Below are positions 11,201 through 20,130 of a DNA stretch of 64,000 nt, piece by piece. Made by a program: the position numbers and the translations under genes. The DNA comes from Balneolaceae bacterium (lineage in GTDB: Bacteria; Bacteroidota; Rhodothermia; Balneolales; Balneolaceae). The notes under the pieces were generated by a model. The model ran no database searches, was not told the origin of the DNA, and saw only the letters and a list, made by a program, of their open reading frames with translations. Positions within the stretch are counted from its first letter, which is position 1; the number at the start of each line of letters is the position of its first letter. The stretch covers positions 62,001 to 126,000 of the forward strand of contig JAEPQH010000007.1 of the NCBI GenBank assembly GCA_017640605.1, read 5' to 3'.

Positions 11201-13155
11201 ACTGGACGAGTGCCGTTGGTGCCATTTCTTATGAATATCAGTTAGCAACCGATGAAGGATTCAGTGCGATCATCAACGAAGCAAACACCGAAACGGATAC
11301 CTCAGCCACTGTAAGTGATCTGGATTATCTTACGGAGTATTTCTGGCGTGTTCGTGCAATCGGAGTGCAGGATACTTCTGATTACTCTGAACCGTTCAAT
11401 TTTACTACAAAAATTGAAAAGCCCGAATTACCGGTGTTAGTTTCACCCTCAGATGGCACACTTAAGTCAGAGATTAGCACTGAACTTCTATGGACCGGAA
11501 GTTTAAGAGCGGATATATATCGAGTTCAACTTTCACAAAGTTCTGTATTTGATGTACTGCTAGTTGATTCAACACTTGCGGATACGAGTTTAAATCTTAC
11601 AGGATTAGATTATTCAAGCACTTATTTCTGGCGCGTTAAAGCCATCAACACAGGGGGAGAAAGTGACTACACAACTTCATGGTCTTTTGAAACCAAGATT
11701 GCTCCAACAGGCTTACCAGTTCCTCTTCTGCCGGCTATGAGCGAAAGTGGGGTAGATACCTTACCGATGTTTAGTTGGACAAACGCGGATAATGCAGTTT
11801 CCTATCGATTACAGTTAAGTACTACCAGCGATTTCTCAAATGTGATTGATGACCAACGTGGATTAATTGATACAACTACCACTGCATCGACCGGGCTTAT
11901 GTTTGCCACAGACTATTTTTGGCGTGTAAAAGCATTTGGAGTCGATGATTCAACGGAATGGTCGTTAGTATTTAATTTTACTACTCGATTTGATGAGTTA
12001 GCCGCTCCGATTTTGAAATCACCTGCTAAAAACGCAGTGGATGTAGAAGATTCCTTAACCTTTGTATGGACATCCGTTCCTGAAGCGGATTCCTACGATT
12101 ACGAGTTATCACTCGATACCGTAGGTACAGCTTTTGTATCAATCAATCAAGCAGATACGATGTATACCCAAACAGGACTGGCATTCGATAGCACGTATTA
12201 TTGGAGAGTAAGAGCGAATGATGGACTGAACACTCGAAGTTCGGTTTGGACACCATGGTTTGCTTTTACGGTGAAAACACAACCTGATGCAATTCCGGTT
12301 GTTGTCAAACCATTAGGCAGAATTTCGCTATTCGAGGACTTTGCAGATACAACCATCGCAAATCTGAATACGGTATTTGAGGATCCAGGTGAAGTGTTAA
12401 GTTATGCCATCACCGCGAATACAGATTTAGTCTCAGCGAGTATTGTAGGCACCAATCTAAATCTTTCCTCGGTACAAGACACCAGTGGAACAGCTGAACT
12501 TGTAATTGAAGCATCGGATGACGCCGGAAATACGGTTTCAGATACATTAACGGTTACAGTTATGCCTGTAAACGATCTGCCATACGTAGTTCAATTACCC
12601 GACACACTTACATTCAAAGTAGGTGAGGTGTATGGTTTTACCATCGACACTGCATTTGCAGATGTGGAAGATGAATTGACCGATTTCAGTTTCAATGTTT
12701 CAGTTACACCTTCTGATATTTTACTCAGTTTCGATCCAACCACCTATACGATTACACTAAGTTCACCGACCTATATTGGATTTGGAGAAATTGTATTGAC
12801 GGTGGAAGATTCGGATGGCGGAAAACTTGAAGTTACGCTGGTAATCGAAGTTGAAATGGCAACATCCAATGATTTGATGGCTGATTTGCCAACAAATTTC
12901 GAGTTACAACAAAACTACCCGAACCCATTTAACCCGAGTTCCAATATCCGATTTGGATTACCTGTATCAGGAGAAGTCAGATTAGATGTGTACAACATGT
13001 TGGGGCAGCGAGTGGCTACATTGGTAGATCAAAAAATGCAAGCCGGTTGGCATACGGTTACCTTCGATGCTTCAGCATTATCATCAGGAACCTACATCTA
13101 CCGAATTACATCGGGAGACTTCGTACAGACGAAGAAAATGATGCTTATTAAATAA
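8236..13155 (+). CDS. Giant secreted multidomain protein: three cohesin-like domains, Fn3-like repeats, T9SS sorting domain
   Basis: 1639 residues. A signal peptide ends at AMAQ (residue 29). Three cohesin-like modules lie near residues 30-156, 241-368 and 453-583, each with a pattern such as GTLINLRVKAKD and a strand ending in FAGTDTLVGEG or IASAGTDTLEGSG. Two BIG2-like Ig modules sit between them. Eight Fn3-like repeats of about 95 residues follow (about 584-1350), marked by YFWRVKA and FxTK. Then come cadherin/Ig-like strands and an 80-residue T9SS domain (NYPNPFNPSSN to KKMMLIK). The start has GGAG 5 nt upstream. It lies 35 nt after the dockerin gene, so the two are probably co-transcribed. 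A scaffold or adhesin role is inferred from the domains. Confidence 0.82.
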   Translation: MYLIKQKTLTWKLLFALIFSGLSVSAMAQDVNISVSDTAAIAGETILVPLQISAIDASDAVISGTFKFSTNESIFEIIGFDKTGTLLENTSNVFYNVGTNTLAFAGTDTLVGEGTLINLRVKAKDEANYFQFTDVSFTEASLNEGNPSVNATGARWTIKGIQINPRSSNIFILEGDSLQFNLTGNVVEPVSWSVTDTTIGTIDSNGLFAAKTFGQVQVKAVDGQGLRDSTAFFRVQPSTLSDLSVTIPDTAVRQTKDISLPIYISDVTGLEVLSAEVQVNYNQNFLTLNGVSSTGTITENWGQPTINSETGSVKIASAGTDTLEGSGVLYYLNFTVKDIGTGSFPINFVYANLNEDFSIDLNNGTFTVLAKPTIDVNFPDTAISIGQSIDFGVTGGNGTAPYTWQVDDSNIATINATTGTLTGVSRGDVLVNAIDDEGFLSAGINVRVNDFDATLDSLTAIYPDTIEVALRTGDLSPFNVLSYQAEIDFDTTKLEFVGLDLTDTQSENASVEATVETNLSIASAGTSFLGGIDPLVIVRFAQKDAIQHLDVLELDLKYLTFDEPGPNVPTTSPLPGILDIIKIDPPETPVLISPADLAFDQDTTILFEWGASARADDYTFELASDSLFSTIVTDHSLPGTQFLVDSLDYLTTYFWRVKASNLGGESTWSDTLKFTTIIEKPEIPTLVQPADAITKADTSLTFGWNASLRADAYVFQVSKLSDFSTLEFSTPVFDTTYTQDGLEFLTNYYWRVKATNNGGESDFSAVQSFETKAVPAKTPGLLLPAMSETDTDTTIDLQWTSAAGAISYEYQLSADAGFSSIISEANTGADTSVTVNDLNYLTQYFWRVRTIGAQDTSAYSGTFSFTTKIEKPAVPTLIDPADGEDRLSVNPTLSWNTAARADEYQLQVATDAGFSTLIVDDTTSDTSYSVTGLEHLTEYFWRVKASNSTGESAFSTVFSFETKAVDATIPLLLQPAISETNTDTSVTLNWTSAVGAISYEYQLATDEGFSAIINEANTETDTSATVSDLDYLTEYFWRVRAIGVQDTSDYSEPFNFTTKIEKPELPVLVSPSDGTLKSEISTELLWTGSLRADIYRVQLSQSSVFDVLLVDSTLADTSLNLTGLDYSSTYFWRVKAINTGGESDYTTSWSFETKIAPTGLPVPLLPAMSESGVDTLPMFSWTNADNAVSYRLQLSTTSDFSNVIDDQRGLIDTTTTASTGLMFATDYFWRVKAFGVDDSTEWSLVFNFTTRFDELAAPILKSPAKNAVDVEDSLTFVWTSVPEADSYDYELSLDTVGTAFVSINQADTMYTQTGLAFDSTYYWRVRANDGLNTRSSVWTPWFAFTVKTQPDAIPVVVKPLGRISLFEDFADTTIANLNTVFEDPGEVLSYAITANTDLVSASIVGTNLNLSSVQDTSGTAELVIEASDDAGNTVSDTLTVTVMPVNDLPYVVQLPDTLTFKVGEVYGFTIDTAFADVEDELTDFSFNVSVTPSDILLSFDPTTYTITLSSPTYIGFGEIVLTVEDSDGGKLEVTLVIEVEMATSNDLMADLPTNFELQQNYPNPFNPSSNIRFGLPVSGEVRLDVYNMLGQRVATLVDQKMQAGWHTVTFDASALSSGTYIYRITSGDFVQTKKMMLIK

Positions 13156-13179
13156 GCGAACACACAACTATTAATTCAT

Positions 13180-13207
13180 AGAGCCGATATCGTTTCGGCT
13201 CTTTTTT
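13180..13207 (+). terminator. Rho-independent terminator after the cohesin gene
   Basis: An 8-bp perfect stem (AGAGCCGA / TCGGCTCT) with a 7-nt loop is followed by a run of six T. It lies 25 nt after the stop of the cohesin-like gene and just before the next large secreted-protein gene, so that gene probably has its own promoter or depends on read-through. Confidence 0.85.
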
Positions 13208-13222
13208 ATTTAAAGACTATTC

Positions 13223-16200
13223 ATGAAAAGAGTTCTAGCAGCAATGCTTGTAAGTATAAGTTTGTGCATTTCAGTATCTGCACAGGTAGAAGAGTTTTAT
13301 ACCTTCGAAATTGACAATAATTACGTGTACGACATCCTCAACTCCAATGGAGAATTCGCGTATTTCGTACGGCTAAATCAATCTACCGGAATAAGAGGAT
13401 TATGGTTTACCGATGGTACAGAAGAAGGGACATCTATTATTTCTTCAGATTTAAATGTGTTTTCCACAGGTCGGTATGACGTAGGATACCTCAATAATCA
13501 ATTCTATTTCTTTGCAAGTGAACCGGTTGAAAACTTTAGTGATCGCATCGTAAACTTGTACGCTTATAACGAACTTACCGAATCGGTAGAACTGGTAAAA
13601 CAAGGGAATGATGATAGTAATACCCATTTTATTTACAGTTACGAACATGCTGTTTATTTCTCAATGAGGTCAGATAATGCCGATCCTGAACTTTGGATGG
13701 TAAATCAGAATGGCCTTTCAAAAATATCTATTCCTGCATGTGGAGGTAGTAGTCTTACTGAGGATGTAATAGATTTCTCCCGAAAACCCGTTGAGGCATT
13801 TAACTCCACAAACCAAGTACATGAACTTTATTTCGTGAATTACTGTGGCGACTTAGTCCGATATACGGAGGGTTCTGCAGTTAATTTGTTTGAAGAATTT
13901 GGCTTTAGAACTAGTAACGCAAACCCGTTTAGTGTTTACAGCGACATGTACACGATTTATGATCGAAAGTTTATTTTCTTTGGTCAAAATTTGCTGAATG
14001 GAAGTTCAAATTCGACAGAAGGTGTACATTCTATAGATTTGGATAGTGGTGAGTACCAACTCTTAGTTGAAAATACCCCTAAATTAAGAGCTCAGGAATA
14101 TCCGGCAAGAAGAAGTTATCGTAAGACCTTCATCCAAACAGAAGACGGTGTTTATTTTGTAGCATTGGATAATACAGCCTTGAGTTCTACAAACAATGGT
14201 CAAAAAGATAATAATAACATTTGGGTAAGTGACGGCACCACTATCGGAACCACAAAAATTGTATTTCTTGAAGATGAACTGCCTAGACCGGTATGGAATG
14301 GTTTATTGAGTGTTGAGTTGCAGAAGATTATTGGTTCTCAGCTAATCTATACAACAGTTAGTTATGATGATGATCCTTTAGATGGAGAACTCTTTGCTGT
14401 AAACATAAATACATCGGAAATAACGAAACTTTGGGATGCTACTAATACAACAGGATTTCCACATGGTCACCTCATGGATGGTTTTGGGTATGTACTGAGA
14501 GATTTTGTACCTGATTCAAGCAGAACGCTGTTTATTTCATCAGATGGTTTTTCGTCAAAAATGGAATCCAGAACTACAACTGGAGAAGTCTACAATTTGG
14601 AGCCCGGTTCGAATAGTTTCGTAGCTAATATTCAGGATAGTATCTACATCTTCAAAGCAAATGTAGGAGGGAACCCAAATACTTCTTTGATGAAATTTAC
14701 CTTTAGAGGAGGATCATCAGATTCCGGTGATAATGGCAACAACGGTGGTGGAGAAGAACCAGTAAATCCAGTGATGATCTATGAAGAGCGCTTTGCTCCG
14801 AATTTTATTGGTTCAAGCGTGCTCACGGAAAATTGGTCAACTGACATTACAAGTGAATCAGATGGTTGGATTATAGAAGATAAAAATCGATTTAGCAGTT
14901 TGTTTGAAGAGTTAGACTTAAGGTGGTTAAATACATTTTTGCTTACCCTTTATGGATCGGATCCTAAACAAGCTACTACGATTAATGCAACGTCTCCAAA
15001 AATTCCGATTCATGACTATTCTGACCTGTCGGTTAAACTGGATTATTATTACCAACCTGATCTACTTGAATTTCAAAATGTGACTTTAAATCTCGACATC
15101 AGCTCAGATAGTGAGCAGTGGATAACTATCAAAAGCGTAACCGGAAGTGATGTATCCGAATTATTGTACGAGGAATTCGAAGTTCAACTGAATACTCAAT
15201 TTGAGGGTGATTCTTTGCAGTTTCGATTAAGAATAGTAAGCGACGAAGGCGGTTCTTTTGGAGTTCCAATGGGTTTTTATGTGGATGATATCACCTTATT
15301 TGGGGTTCCAGATCAACTGCCGGAACCTGAACCTGAATATTCAATTACGGAGTTAGTAGCCGTTGATTTTACTGAAGATGTATTTTTGCAATGGCAATTA
15401 GTTGAGTCGGAAGCCTATGATGTATATCCAGAAAGCACTTGGCAACTATCAGATTTAAGCCAAAATTATGAGTCTACAGAAGTACTACCGGGGATCTCCC
15501 TGAACAACCATTTACGGATTTCTCCGGCTGCTGGAATTCGATCTGAGTCTGGGGATCTTATCAGCTATAATGAAATTTTTGCTTCTCCTTTTTACGATCT
15601 GCAAGGAACGAGCGACCTTCGCCTGGCTTTGAACTTTATTTATACCCCTCAAATGGTAGAAGCCGATGAAGTTGAATTCAATGTTTTGGGTCGGCCCGAT
15701 ACCAGCAGTCAGTGGCAAATGCTATATTCGCTGGAAACTAATCCTAATCAACTTGGAAACTTGAGTGGGCTCAACCTGGAAGAAATCGATGTTGATTTGA
15801 GTGGCAATTACACCTCAGAACAGCTACAAGTTGGGTTACAGCTAAAAATCAATAATCTGCAATACTCGGGAAATACCTATGGCTACTTTGCTGATTCATT
15901 GCTTATATATTCACGAGAGGAAGTTGTGAATCAATCACCTGTTGTAGTTTCAACACCTGAAACTTTAGTACTTGCTCGGAATTTTGGAGAATACCGAGTG
16001 ACGGATATCGATTCCTATTTTGCTGATCCGGAGAATGATCCACTATCGTATGAAGTAATCTCAATTCCGTCTTTCCTTGACGCTTCGGTGAATGCTGATG
16101 TACTTATTCTAAATTCTAAAACAGGTGAAACCGGCACCGGCGAAATAATCATAAGAGCAACGGATTCCAAAGGAGCATCTGCTGATTTAACCATAATGGT

Positions 16201-16516
16201 GGAAGTTACCGTTGAAACCGGTATAAGTGATGAAACTGATAATCAGATGCCCACCGAGTTTACCATTAGCCAGAATTACCCCAATCCATTCAATCCGAGC
16301 TCTAATATCCGTTTCGGATTACCTGAATCAGGAGAAGTAAGGTTGGAGGTGTACAATATGTTGGGGCAGCGAGTGACTACCTTGGTAGATCAAAGGATGC
16401 AAGCTGGTTGGCATACGGTCACTTTTGATGCTTCTACGCTATCATCAGGAACCTACATATACCGAATTACATCCGGAGACTTTGTACAAACAAAGAAAAT
16501 GATGCTTATCAAATAA
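13223..16516 (+). CDS. Large secreted protein with ELWxxDGT-type repeats and T9SS sorting domain
   Basis: 1097 residues with a signal peptide ending at SVSAQ. The N-terminal half (to about residue 490) contains ELWxxDGT-like motifs (LWFTDGTEEGT, IWVSDGTTIGT), repeats common in Bacteroidota surface proteins. A Gly/Asn-rich linker (SGDNGNNGGGEE) leads to two lectin/MAM-like jelly-roll regions, each with a line of the type WxI...SDGWIIED and ending in FYVDDITLFG. A cadherin-like module (DIDSYFADPENDPLSYEV) and a T9SS domain follow. The last 80 residues differ from those of the upstream protein at only five positions. The role is unknown; an exported adhesin or carbohydrate-binding protein is the best guess. 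Confidence 0.75.
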   Translation: MKRVLAAMLVSISLCISVSAQVEEFYTFEIDNNYVYDILNSNGEFAYFVRLNQSTGIRGLWFTDGTEEGTSIISSDLNVFSTGRYDVGYLNNQFYFFASEPVENFSDRIVNLYAYNELTESVELVKQGNDDSNTHFIYSYEHAVYFSMRSDNADPELWMVNQNGLSKISIPACGGSSLTEDVIDFSRKPVEAFNSTNQVHELYFVNYCGDLVRYTEGSAVNLFEEFGFRTSNANPFSVYSDMYTIYDRKFIFFGQNLLNGSSNSTEGVHSIDLDSGEYQLLVENTPKLRAQEYPARRSYRKTFIQTEDGVYFVALDNTALSSTNNGQKDNNNIWVSDGTTIGTTKIVFLEDELPRPVWNGLLSVELQKIIGSQLIYTTVSYDDDPLDGELFAVNINTSEITKLWDATNTTGFPHGHLMDGFGYVLRDFVPDSSRTLFISSDGFSSKMESRTTTGEVYNLEPGSNSFVANIQDSIYIFKANVGGNPNTSLMKFTFRGGSSDSGDNGNNGGGEEPVNPVMIYEERFAPNFIGSSVLTENWSTDITSESDGWIIEDKNRFSSLFEELDLRWLNTFLLTLYGSDPKQATTINATSPKIPIHDYSDLSVKLDYYYQPDLLEFQNVTLNLDISSDSEQWITIKSVTGSDVSELLYEEFEVQLNTQFEGDSLQFRLRIVSDEGGSFGVPMGFYVDDITLFGVPDQLPEPEPEYSITELVAVDFTEDVFLQWQLVESEAYDVYPESTWQLSDLSQNYESTEVLPGISLNNHLRISPAAGIRSESGDLISYNEIFASPFYDLQGTSDLRLALNFIYTPQMVEADEVEFNVLGRPDTSSQWQMLYSLETNPNQLGNLSGLNLEEIDVDLSGNYTSEQLQVGLQLKINNLQYSGNTYGYFADSLLIYSREEVVNQSPVVVSTPETLVLARNFGEYRVTDIDSYFADPENDPLSYEVISIPSFLDASVNADVLILNSKTGETGTGEIIIRATDSKGASADLTIMVEVTVETGISDETDNQMPTEFTISQNYPNPFNPSSNIRFGLPESGEVRLEVYNMLGQRVTTLVDQRMQAGWHTVTFDASTLSSGTYIYRITSGDFVQTKKMMLIK

Positions 16517-16539
16517 ATTAACGGCATCAAATCGAGAAC

Positions 16540-16568
16540 AAGGCTGGTTTAAAGACCGGCCTTATTTA
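16540..16568. terminator. Bidirectional terminator between convergent genes
   Basis: A 9-bp stem (AAGGCTGGT / ACCGGCCTT, one G-T pair) with a 6-nt loop is followed on the plus strand by TATTTATT. It lies between the stop of the ELWxxDGT protein and the stop of the minus-strand permease gene, so it may serve both. Confidence 0.6.
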
Positions 16569-16571
16569 TTG

Positions 16572-17795
16572 CTATCTACCGTAAGAAATAACCTTCAATG
16601 GATCGGTTTTAGCAGCGATGCACGCAGGCAACCAACTTGCTAAAGCACATAAAGAGATAGTAACCACAGTGGTTAAAATGAAATCGAAAAAGCGCAATTC
16701 CACCGGCGCATAACTCATGTAATAATTCTCTTCAGAAAGGGGGATGATCTGATACTCAAGTTGTAGATAGGCAAAGAGTAAAGATATTCCGATTCCAATG
16801 GTTAAACCAATTCCGGCAACAATTACACCTTCGAGCAAAAACACACGCCGGATCATAGCCGATTTTCCACCAAGCGTTTTCAGAATGCCGATATCTTTTG
16901 TTCGTTCAAGCACCATCATGAGTACGGCACCGATCAGATTAAATGCGGCTACAATAATCATCACACTAATCACCAAAGGAATCATGTTTTCCTGAAGCTC
17001 AACCCAGGCAAATATACTTCCATATTTGCTGGTGATTGTTTCTTCGTAGTAGGGGAAACCAAGTTGTTCACCTAGAACAGCATCAAACTGATTAATCTGT
17101 GTGTAGTCAACTAATTTTAACTCAACAGCATGAGCTTGTGTGGGACCTAAATCAAATAGCTTTTGAGCATATTGCCGATCAGAGATCGCATATAACTCAT
17201 CGAAAATATCTACTCCGGTTTCGTATACACCCGAGAGCCTGAACTGCTGTATTTCCGGTGAATTCACTAAACTTGGAATCCCTTGAATGGTATAAATCGT
17301 GATTATACTTCCGATCTGAGCCTGCAGTGTTTGCACCAGGTCATCACCTAAAACAATACCCGGTAAGCCGGTAGAATCTACAGATAGGTCGAACGTTCCT
17401 TCACTTAAATAGTCCACAAATGAAGAGGCATTGGGATCTGAAATTCCCTTCAACAAGGTACCGGTTATGGCTTCTTTGGTTTGAATCATTACCTGTCCTT
17501 CGGTTACTACTTGTAGTGATTCAATTTCATCAAAACCGGTTAAAAAGGTTTCAAGAGTATCCGCACGATAAATAGGCTGATCGGTAAAAGTAGTTACCGT
17601 GATGTGTGGGGCAAAGCCTAAAATCTTTTCGTTAATGGTAGTTTTAAACCCATGAACAATCGAAAGAGCAATAAGTAAACCTGCCGAACCTACTGCAACT
17701 CCTGCAATTGCCATTAACTTGATAAATGACAAAAACCGGGCACCTTTACGAGTGCCCTTGAAATATCGGAATGCGAGATAGGTTTCGAATGACAT
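16572..17795 (-). CDS. LolC/LolE-family ABC transporter permease
   Basis: 407 residues with the layout of the lipoprotein-releasing permeases LolC/LolE. It has a first membrane helix after KGARFLSFIKLMAIAGVAVG, a large periplasmic MacB-PCD-like domain (about residues 50-270), then three C-terminal helices (about 275-300, 320-350, 370-395). The segment with ERTKDIGILKTLGGKS is the usual coupling signature of FtsX-type permeases. It would extract lipoproteins from the inner membrane together with an ATPase (LolD) that is not in this window. The family is clear; whether it is LolC or LolE cannot be said. Confidence 0.88.
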   Translation of the reverse strand: MSFETYLAFRYFKGTRKGARFLSFIKLMAIAGVAVGSAGLLIALSIVHGFKTTINEKILGFAPHITVTTFTDQPIYRADTLETFLTGFDEIESLQVVTEGQVMIQTKEAITGTLLKGISDPNASSFVDYLSEGTFDLSVDSTGLPGIVLGDDLVQTLQAQIGSIITIYTIQGIPSLVNSPEIQQFRLSGVYETGVDIFDELYAISDRQYAQKLFDLGPTQAHAVELKLVDYTQINQFDAVLGEQLGFPYYEETITSKYGSIFAWVELQENMIPLVISVMIIVAAFNLIGAVLMMVLERTKDIGILKTLGGKSAMIRRVFLLEGVIVAGIGLTIGIGISLLFAYLQLEYQIIPLSEENYYMSYAPVELRFFDFILTTVVTISLCALASWLPACIAAKTDPLKVISYGR

Positions 17796-17799
17796 AGTT

Positions 17800-17877
17800 C
17801 AATATTCAATATTCATTAAACAACATACAATATCCAATGTTGCGCATTGAATATTCCTTGCTGGATATTGAATATTG
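17800..17877. repeat. A+T-rich inverted repeat between permease gene and lysS
   Basis: Most of the 83-nt gap consists of variations on TTGAATATTG/CAATATTCAA. The outer arms are CAATATTCAATAT (17800-17812) and ATATTGAATATTG (17865-17877), a perfect 13-bp inverted pair. An inner imperfect pair surrounds AATATCCAATG...CATTGAATATT. It can fold into a long hairpin, so it could be an mRNA-processing or termination element, or a small dispersed repeat. Confidence 0.6.
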
Positions 17878-17878
17878 T

Positions 17879-19408
17879 TTATTCCGGTTTCATTTGTGGG
17901 AAAAACAGTACATCACGAATAGATTCTGAGTTGGTCATTATCATTGCTAAACGATCAATTCCTATTCCAATACCAGCAGTAGGAGGCATGCCATATTCCA
18001 GTGATCGGATGAAATCTTCGTCGATGGTCATAGCTTCTAAATCACCGCCATCACGTAAAGCAGCTTGTGCTTCCAATCGCTCTCGCTGGTCGATAGGATC
18101 GTTTAACTCGGTGTAAGCATTCGCAATTTCTTTACCATTGCAGATACATTCGAAGCGTTCAACCAGACCTTCTTTGCTACGGTGCTTTTTGGTAAGCGGA
18201 CTCATTTCCACCGGATAATCAGTTATAAAAGTAGGTTGAATGAGCTTTGGTTCTACATACTCTCCAAAAATCTCGTCGATGATTTTTGCAACACCGAAAG
18301 TCTCGTCAATTTGGATAAGTAACTCTTTCGCAATTGGTTTTAACTCGTCGAGCGATTTACCATACAGATCGTGCCCCGTATATTCTTTGATGGCATCAAA
18401 CATCGGAATTCTTGGCCAAGGAGCTTTAAAATCTATTTCGTGCTCACCTACGGTAACTTTGGTACTGCCATGCAAATCCATGGCCACTTTTTCGATCATC
18501 TTTTCGGTAAAATCCATCATCCAGTTGTAATCTTTGTATGCCACGTACAACTCAACTTGGGTAAATTCCGGATTGTGGAAGCGGCTTAATCCTTCATTTC
18601 GAAAATCTTTCGAAAACTCATACACCCCATCAAAGCCACCAACAATTAAACGCTTTAGGTAAAGTTCGTTAGCAATACGGAGATATAAATCCATATCTAA
18701 GGTGTTATGATGCGTTACAAATGGTCGGGCTGATGCGCCTCCATAAACCGGTTGCAGAATTGGAGTTTCTACTTCCAGATAGCCTTTATCGTTCATAAAA
18801 TTACGCATCGACTGTACCATGTGCGTACGCTTTCTGAAGGTATCCCGTACTTCAGGATTTACAATTAAATCTACATAGCGCTGCCGGTAGCGAAGTTCTT
18901 TGTCGGCAAATGCATCATAAATAACTTTTTCGCCTTCTTCATTTTCTACTTCTTTAGGGATTGGAATAGGGCGGAGCGTTTTTGTGAGAAATTCAAATTC
19001 TTCTGCGTGTACGGTAGTTTCTCCGGTACGAGTCTTAAAAACAAATCCTTTGATCCCTACAATATCACCGATATCCACTAACTTTTTGAATACGGTATTG
19101 TAGTTATCTACTCCTACGTCATCGCGACGAATATACACCTGAATGGTACCTTCAGAGTCCTGAAGATTAAAAAATGCCGCTTTTCCCATAATTCTGCGCG
19201 TCATTACGCGTCCGGCAATCGATACAATTTCAGTATCAGGATTGGATTCTTCATCTCTAACCAGCGTTTCATCCGCTTTTATGGATGCACTGGTGTGGTT
19301 TACATCAAATGAATAAGGGAATGGATTAACGCCCATTTCGTTTAATTGGGATAGTTTCTCTCGGCGTATTTCTTCTTGTTCAGAAAGTGAAATATCTTCG
19401 TGGGACAT
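17879..19408 (-). CDS. lysS: Lysyl-tRNA synthetase, class II
   Basis: 509 residues, normal for class II LysRS. The N-terminal OB fold that binds the anticodon is seen at [19 protein letters not shown]. The catalytic domain has motif 2 ([18 protein letters not shown]) and motif 3 ([12 protein letters not shown]). It charges tRNA-Lys with lysine in the cytosol. The gene is followed at 70-80 nt by the permease gene on the same strand, separated by a repeat that may end transcription. There is nothing unusual in the protein. Confidence 0.97.
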   Translation of the reverse strand: MSHEDISLSEQEEIRREKLSQLNEMGVNPFPYSFDVNHTSASIKADETLVRDEESNPDTEIVSIAGRVMTRRIMGKAAFFNLQDSEGTIQVYIRRDDVGVDNYNTVFKKLVDIGDIVGIKGFVFKTRTGETTVHAEEFEFLTKTLRPIPIPKEVENEEGEKVIYDAFADKELRYRQRYVDLIVNPEVRDTFRKRTHMVQSMRNFMNDKGYLEVETPILQPVYGGASARPFVTHHNTLDMDLYLRIANELYLKRLIVGGFDGVYEFSKDFRNEGLSRFHNPEFTQVELYVAYKDYNWMMDFTEKMIEKVAMDLHGSTKVTVGEHEIDFKAPWPRIPMFDAIKEYTGHDLYGKSLDELKPIAKELLIQIDETFGVAKIIDEIFGEYVEPKLIQPTFITDYPVEMSPLTKKHRSKEGLVERFECICNGKEIANAYTELNDPIDQRERLEAQAALRDGGDLEAMTIDEDFIRSLEYGMPPTAGIGIGIDRLAMIMTNSESIRDVLFFPQMKPE

Positions 19409-19506
19409 ATATAAATTTTGTTCTAAGTTCGATTCGAATACAAGGTGGTAAAAATACTACATTGTAGGCAAAATTGTGGCATTGTAAATAACTCAACAAT
19501 ACGTGT

Positions 19507-20130
19507 GTGAATACTATTAATTCCAATCATCTTCCAGGTTTACCGGAGTCAGTTATTTTGGCTTATTCGGAAATAAATGAGCAAAACAAGATGGATAACC
19601 CCTTTCTGGATTTAGAATTGATTTCGGAAACACGCAATAAAAAACGGATTTATGAGCATGTTAGTTCACGGGAGTTATTGTTGGAAATGCTGATTAGCAA
19701 AGGAATGAATCCAAAAGAATTTACTGTACAAAAAACGGCGGATGGAAAACCTTTTGCTGTATACAATGGTGAGAGCGTTCATCTTAGTTTTTCACATACG
19801 AATGAGTGGGTGATATGTGGAATCAGTTCAGCATTGGATATTGGAATTGATGCAGAAAAAGTTGAGCGAACATTTAGACCGGAATTGTTACAACGCATTG
19901 CAAGTGATGAAGAAGTAAATGAATTAAGAGAGTGCGAACCCATCGCTATTTGGACCATGAAAGAAGCTGTGGTTAAAGGTTTAGGCATTGGTATTCGAAG
20001 GGATTTGAGGGAAATCCGCATCAAAAAAGAAAAAAACGGCTATCGATTTTACGGAGGTAATTCAACGTTGCAGATTGTAACAGGAACAGTGCAAAAACAT
20101 CAAATTTCGGTGGCGTGGGAAATAAATTAA
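19507..20130 (+). CDS. 4'-phosphopantetheinyl transferase (Sfp type)
   Basis: 207 residues with a GTG start. It has the two signatures of the Sfp/AcpT superfamily: the Mg-binding GIDAEKVE (about residue 115) and WTMKEAVVKGLG (about residue 150), plus SFSHTNEW earlier. It transfers phosphopantetheine from CoA to a serine on an acyl or peptidyl carrier protein. It heads a run of three overlapping genes on the plus strand. No polyketide or peptide synthase is nearby, so it may serve fatty-acid ACP or a pathway elsewhere. Confidence 0.88.
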   Translation: MNTINSNHLPGLPESVILAYSEINEQNKMDNPFLDLELISETRNKKRIYEHVSSRELLLEMLISKGMNPKEFTVQKTADGKPFAVYNGESVHLSFSHTNEWVICGISSALDIGIDAEKVERTFRPELLQRIASDEEVNELRECEPIAIWTMKEAVVKGLGIGIRRDLREIRIKKEKNGYRFYGGNSTLQIVTGTVQKHQISVAWEIN

